Position numbers and translations under genes: made by a program
Notes under the pieces: model-generated
What the model was told of the DNA's origin: nothing
Seen by the model: only the letters and a program-made list of their open reading frames with translations
The model's database searches: none
Origin: Shewanella halotolerans
GTDB lineage: Bacteria; Pseudomonadota; Gammaproteobacteria; Enterobacterales; Shewanellaceae
NCBI RefSeq assembly: GCF_019457535.1
Contig: NZ_CP080417.1
Coordinates: forward strand, 3,472,001 to 3,536,000
DNA: 64,000 nucleotides
Reading direction: 5' to 3'
Shown: piece after piece, positions 61,142 to 64,000 of the stretch
Layout of the letters: every line of letters begins with the position of its first letter
Numbering within the stretch: the stretch's first letter is position 1

Positions 61142-61531
61142 TTAGTCCACCTGCCTGGTCTTAAGCAGCTGCACCATCATCAGCAAGACGCCGCCGAACA
61201 CGCTAAAGGAGGCGATCGCCAGGAAAGGGTCAACCACTTCCAGCGCCACAAACTCGCCATAGAGCAGGAACAGGCCGATGGCGACCCCTATGGTGCCCAG
61301 CTGATGCAACCAGAACTGCGCCGTGACCAGTTTCCCCGAATGCGCCCCCGTAGAAGCCTCTAGCCAGAGGCGATAACAGAGGGCATAACTGAAGGAGATC
61401 AGAAAGCCTATCATCATGATGTGGGCGTGGGTCACCAGCTGTCCATGGTCGTGGGAGGCCGCCATGTAGAGGCCCAAGGCTAGCCCGAGCAGGGCGTAGC
61501 TAAAGGCCGTTAAAAGATATCGTCTATCCAT
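61142..61531 (-). CDS. Four-helix membrane protein resembling heme-copper oxidase subunit I
   Basis: A 129-residue inner-membrane protein with four TM segments (about 5-24, 36-56, 70-92 and 98-120). I choose the ATG at 61531, eight bases after GGAG; a GTG three codons earlier overlaps the ribosome site. The second helix begins VTHAHIMMIGFLISFSYAL, a His-x-His arrangement as in the heme-ligand region of cbb3/NO-reductase-type subunit I, and a further His lies in FWLHQLGTIG in helix three. It is far too short to be an oxidase, so it may be a heme-binding relic or a small membrane sensor. The function is unknown. Confidence 0.7.
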   Translation of the reverse strand: MDRRYLLTAFSYALLGLALGLYMAASHDHGQLVTHAHIMMIGFLISFSYALCYRLWLEASTGAHSGKLVTAQFWLHQLGTIGVAIGLFLLYGEFVALEVVDPFLAIASFSVFGGVLLMMVQLLKTRQVD

Positions 61532-61778
61532 CTCTGTCACTCCGTTGGGGCCAAATGCCCAGTAAACCTATCTACTCAGTGTAGGTCAGCCTGGCTCAGA
61601 GATAGCGACTGGCGGCCGTTTCACCGCTTTGTAGCAAATTGTAACCTTTTAAACTATTTAAGAAACAGTATGTTAGAAGATGCTGTAATAATAACTATTC
61701 AAGGACTCTTGAGCCAAACTCGACTCTCCCCCTATGATGATCACATAAGAATAACAATAATGTACGGACCCTCATTTA

Positions 61779-63878
61779 ATGACCAAGCTCAGTTACCAGA
61801 TAGGCGGATGCGAATTAGACTGCAAGTTAATGTCATTAAAACACGCAGACAGCAGCATAAAACTCTCCTCCAAAGTATTCGAACTCCTGATGCTCTTCAT
61901 CGACAGTCCAGACAATGTCGTCTCGCGCCAACAGGCGATCGACACCATCTGGCTGGGCAACGAAGGGGTAGGCAAGAAGGGCTTCACCAACGGCATCTGG
62001 GTACTGAGAAAAACCTTTAAGGAGCTGGGCATCGAAGAGGAGGTGTTTAATACCCTGCCTAAACTCGGCTATCAACTCACCCTGACAGTGCAGCCTATCG
62101 ACAGCCAAACGGCCCCTAGTCCGACTCGCTCCTATACACGCTATTTTCGCCATGCAGCCTTCGTCACGCTCTCGCTCGTTGCTGCTCTGCTCCTTTGGCT
62201 GGGTTTGAGCGACATTTCCGACCAGCAACCCGTGCAGATCGGCCAGCTACGGTCTGTCACAAACCCAACCAAACTCAAGGTGACCAACTATGGCGGGGTC
62301 GAGGAGCATATCGCCGTGTCTCACGACGGCCAGCGACTGGCCATGCAGTGGCGAGACAACTCACTGAGCGGCAAGATCTATATTAAGGAGCTGAGTCAGG
62401 TCGATGCACCGCTGACCCTGATCTCCTTCGAGAACAACGAAGAAGCCTCCCCCGCCTGGTCACGCTCCGATGAGAAACTGGCCTATGTGCGTCTCGACCC
62501 GGCCGGTGGCTGTCAGGTCAGGGTGAGAAACCTTTTGGATAACACAGACCAGCTCATCGCTTCTGACTGTTTCTACATCCCCTATAAGCGCATCGTCTCC
62601 TGGTCCGGGGTCGACGACAAACGCCTGCTCTACGCCAAGAAGATGCAGGACCGCGTGGCCCTGATGGCCTACAACTTCGATACGGCCGAGCATCAGCAGG
62701 TGAGTTTTCCCGACAAGAACGAGATAGACTACGCCCCCAAATGGCTGGACCAGGATACTCAGCTGGCCTTCATTCGCGAGCGGGCGGCCTCCAACTTGCT
62801 CAGCCTGATCCTACAAACCGGGGATGGCAGTGAACGAGAGCTTATCCAAAACAGTCCCAGCATAGTCGATTTCGACTACTCGGCCCGCGAGCAGCTATTC
62901 TATGTCAACAATCTCGACGGCGCGGCGGCCATCATCTCCCGTATTCACCGCGACGGCAGCCAGCTGGCACCGCTGGCGCAATCAGGCTTACCCAGCAGCA
63001 TCAGCCTGTCTGACACAAACGCCATGCTCTATGTGACCGAACATATCTCCAAGGAGTACATCACCCAGCAGGCCTACGGTGATGGAAAGCAGCTCAGGCG
63101 CATCTCCTCCTCCTCCCGCGACATGTATGGCAAGTATGCCAATGCCACTGGCGATATCCTGTTCCTCTCCAACCGCTCCGCTCTCTGGTCGATTTGGCGC
63201 AACAACAAGGTGAGCAGTAAAAACATCACCCATTCTCTCGGTAATGTCGGCGTGCCGGCTATCTCCCCCGTCAGCAGCGACTTTGCGGTCAATATCATCA
63301 CAGACACGGGCCGTACCCTCTACATAGGCAACATAGAATCTGAGAGCTTTCGCGCCATCGATATCCAGGGGATCGAGGCTGACAACTTGAGCTGGTCGGC
63401 GGATGGCGAAGCCCTCTACTTCAAGGGCTTCGCCAAGGAAAAAAACGGCATCTTTAAGCTGAATGTTAAATCTGGCGAGCTTGAAAAGATCACCCAGCAG
63501 CAAGGTGTCTACGCCATCGAGGGTCAGGATGCCAACCATCTCTATCTCTCCAAGTTCGACCAGAACGGCATCTGGCATCTGGATCGCACCTCGAACCAGA
63601 TAACGCTGATCACCGACAAGTTAGCCAAGTATGACTATGGCGCCTTCTATTATGAGCAGGGCTATCTCTATTTCTTAAGCCGTGACGCCGAGCACGACGC
63701 CATCATGCGTATCTCTCTTGCCGACAAGGACCACAAGCCTGAGTTAGTGCAAAGTTTTGCCCCAGATGCGGTGCGTAAGTTTTTCGGCCTTGCGCCGGCG
63801 GATGGTCACTCCTTCCTGGTCACCCTAAAACTGGCCAACGAGGCCGATGTCTTCGGTTACAAGCTGGTGACAGAATAG
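61779..63878 (+). CDS. ToxR/CadC-type regulator with periplasmic beta-propeller
   Basis: A 699-residue one-component membrane regulator. Residues 1-103 form an OmpR-type winged helix (LSSKVFELLMLFIDSPDNVVSR and GFTNGIWVLRKTFKELG, then NTLPKLGYQLTL). A single TM follows at about 127-144. The C-terminal 550 residues are periplasmic and contain TolB/WD40-like repeats, for example HDGQRLAMQW, SPAWSRSDEKLAYVRLD, DYAPKWLDQDTQLAFI and NLSWSADGEALYFKG. Such proteins read an envelope signal and bind DNA directly without phosphorylation. The target genes and the ligand are unknown. It is monocistronic in this window. Confidence 0.88.
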   Translation: MTKLSYQIGGCELDCKLMSLKHADSSIKLSSKVFELLMLFIDSPDNVVSRQQAIDTIWLGNEGVGKKGFTNGIWVLRKTFKELGIEEEVFNTLPKLGYQLTLTVQPIDSQTAPSPTRSYTRYFRHAAFVTLSLVAALLLWLGLSDISDQQPVQIGQLRSVTNPTKLKVTNYGGVEEHIAVSHDGQRLAMQWRDNSLSGKIYIKELSQVDAPLTLISFENNEEASPAWSRSDEKLAYVRLDPAGGCQVRVRNLLDNTDQLIASDCFYIPYKRIVSWSGVDDKRLLYAKKMQDRVALMAYNFDTAEHQQVSFPDKNEIDYAPKWLDQDTQLAFIRERAASNLLSLILQTGDGSERELIQNSPSIVDFDYSAREQLFYVNNLDGAAAIISRIHRDGSQLAPLAQSGLPSSISLSDTNAMLYVTEHISKEYITQQAYGDGKQLRRISSSSRDMYGKYANATGDILFLSNRSALWSIWRNNKVSSKNITHSLGNVGVPAISPVSSDFAVNIITDTGRTLYIGNIESESFRAIDIQGIEADNLSWSADGEALYFKGFAKEKNGIFKLNVKSGELEKITQQQGVYAIEGQDANHLYLSKFDQNGIWHLDRTSNQITLITDKLAKYDYGAFYYEQGYLYFLSRDAEHDAIMRISLADKDHKPELVQSFAPDAVRKFFGLAPADGHSFLVTLKLANEADVFGYKLVTE

Positions 63879-64000
63879 ATTTAACTAATTGATCTAATTT
63901 GGATTAGACTTTTTTAAGAGATAAAAAATGCCCTCATAGAGCAAAAAACGGCGAATAATCGAGACGCCCTTCGTTGTGCGCTTATTACCTTCACGTTATT
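63879..64000. other. Downstream of the regulator, window end
   Basis: 122 bp with no gene start, terminator or repeat that I can support. Confidence 0.4.

Noticed and set aside
1..64000. CRISPR array, toxin–antitoxin or defence island
   Set aside because: I saw no regularly spaced repeats, no small paired toxin-like genes and no nuclease or restriction motifs in either strand.

Overview
The window looks like the chromosome of a marine gammaproteobacterium of the Shewanella type. This rests on the order rpsU–yqeY–dnaG–rpoD–tRNA-Ile, on proteins matching families common in Shewanella and Vibrio (DUF3634, DUF2913, DUF2960, DUF368, a TorF-type porin), on dense two-component and c-di-GMP signalling, and on protein-level similarity recognised by eye. 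No database search was possible. Most of the window is ordinary core chromosome with compact operons and clear intrinsic terminators. LAYOUT. 1–7.1 kb: the 5' end of folB (cut by the window edge), plsY, tsaD facing plsY, then the macromolecular-synthesis operon rpsU–yqeY–dnaG–rpoD, with a hairpin between yqeY and dnaG. 7.25–9.58 kb: a tRNA-Ile(CAT) gene whose 3' end is duplicated 2.2 kb downstream as an exact 39-bp direct repeat. Between the copies lie an IS3-type transposase remnant and a secreted M20 peptidase, which reads as an integration scar. 9.6–17.4 kb: a signalling cluster with a large hybrid histidine kinase, a stand-alone receiver, a divergent REC–PAS–GGDEF–EAL protein and a prohibitin-like SPFH protein. 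17.5–34.0 kb: a polyamine catabolism island. It contains the putrescine ABC transporter potFGHI with puuB, then puuA, puuD, the repressor puuR, a second puuB, a sulfurtransferase, puuC, and a beta-alanine-type operon (omega-amino acid:pyruvate aminotransferase, CoA-acylating semialdehyde dehydrogenase, small cupin). 34.1–40.3 kb: TorF-type porin, several small envelope proteins, a DUF368 lipid-carrier transporter, a DUF4442 protein, an uncharacterised exported protein, a DUF1294 protein and a membrane-anchored FKBP. 40.3–46.5 kb: a 160-bp palindromic repeat element, two M24 aminopeptidase-P-type enzymes, a ROK-family protein and an MFS transporter. 46.6–57.1 kb: REC–EAL protein, RhlE-type helicase, thioredoxin-fold protein, DUF2913, M32 carboxypeptidase, flotillin with its YqiJ-like partner, GNAT, DUF2960 and RDD proteins. 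57.1–64 kb: lptG–lptF, divergent pepA, a 4-TM heme-copper-oxidase-like protein and a ToxR/CadC-type regulator with a periplasmic beta-propeller. HOW IT WORKS TOGETHER. The polyamine island is the most coherent system. PotFGHI imports putrescine. PuuA, PuuB, PuuC and PuuD carry it through gamma-glutamylated intermediates to GABA. The aminotransferase/semialdehyde dehydrogenase/cupin operon can take beta-alanine-type omega-amino acids (for instance from diaminopropane) to acetyl-CoA. Sequences resembling the PuuR operator of E. coli lie upstream of puuDA, at puuR/puuB and between puuC and the beta-alanine operon, suggesting one regulon. I found no CRISPR array, intact prophage, toxin–antitoxin pair, recognisable defence system or wholly new multi-gene system. 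The less usual items are the tRNA scar, the palindromic repeat element, the PuuR-like operator set, the phosphorelay with paired receivers, and several uncharacterised exported proteins.
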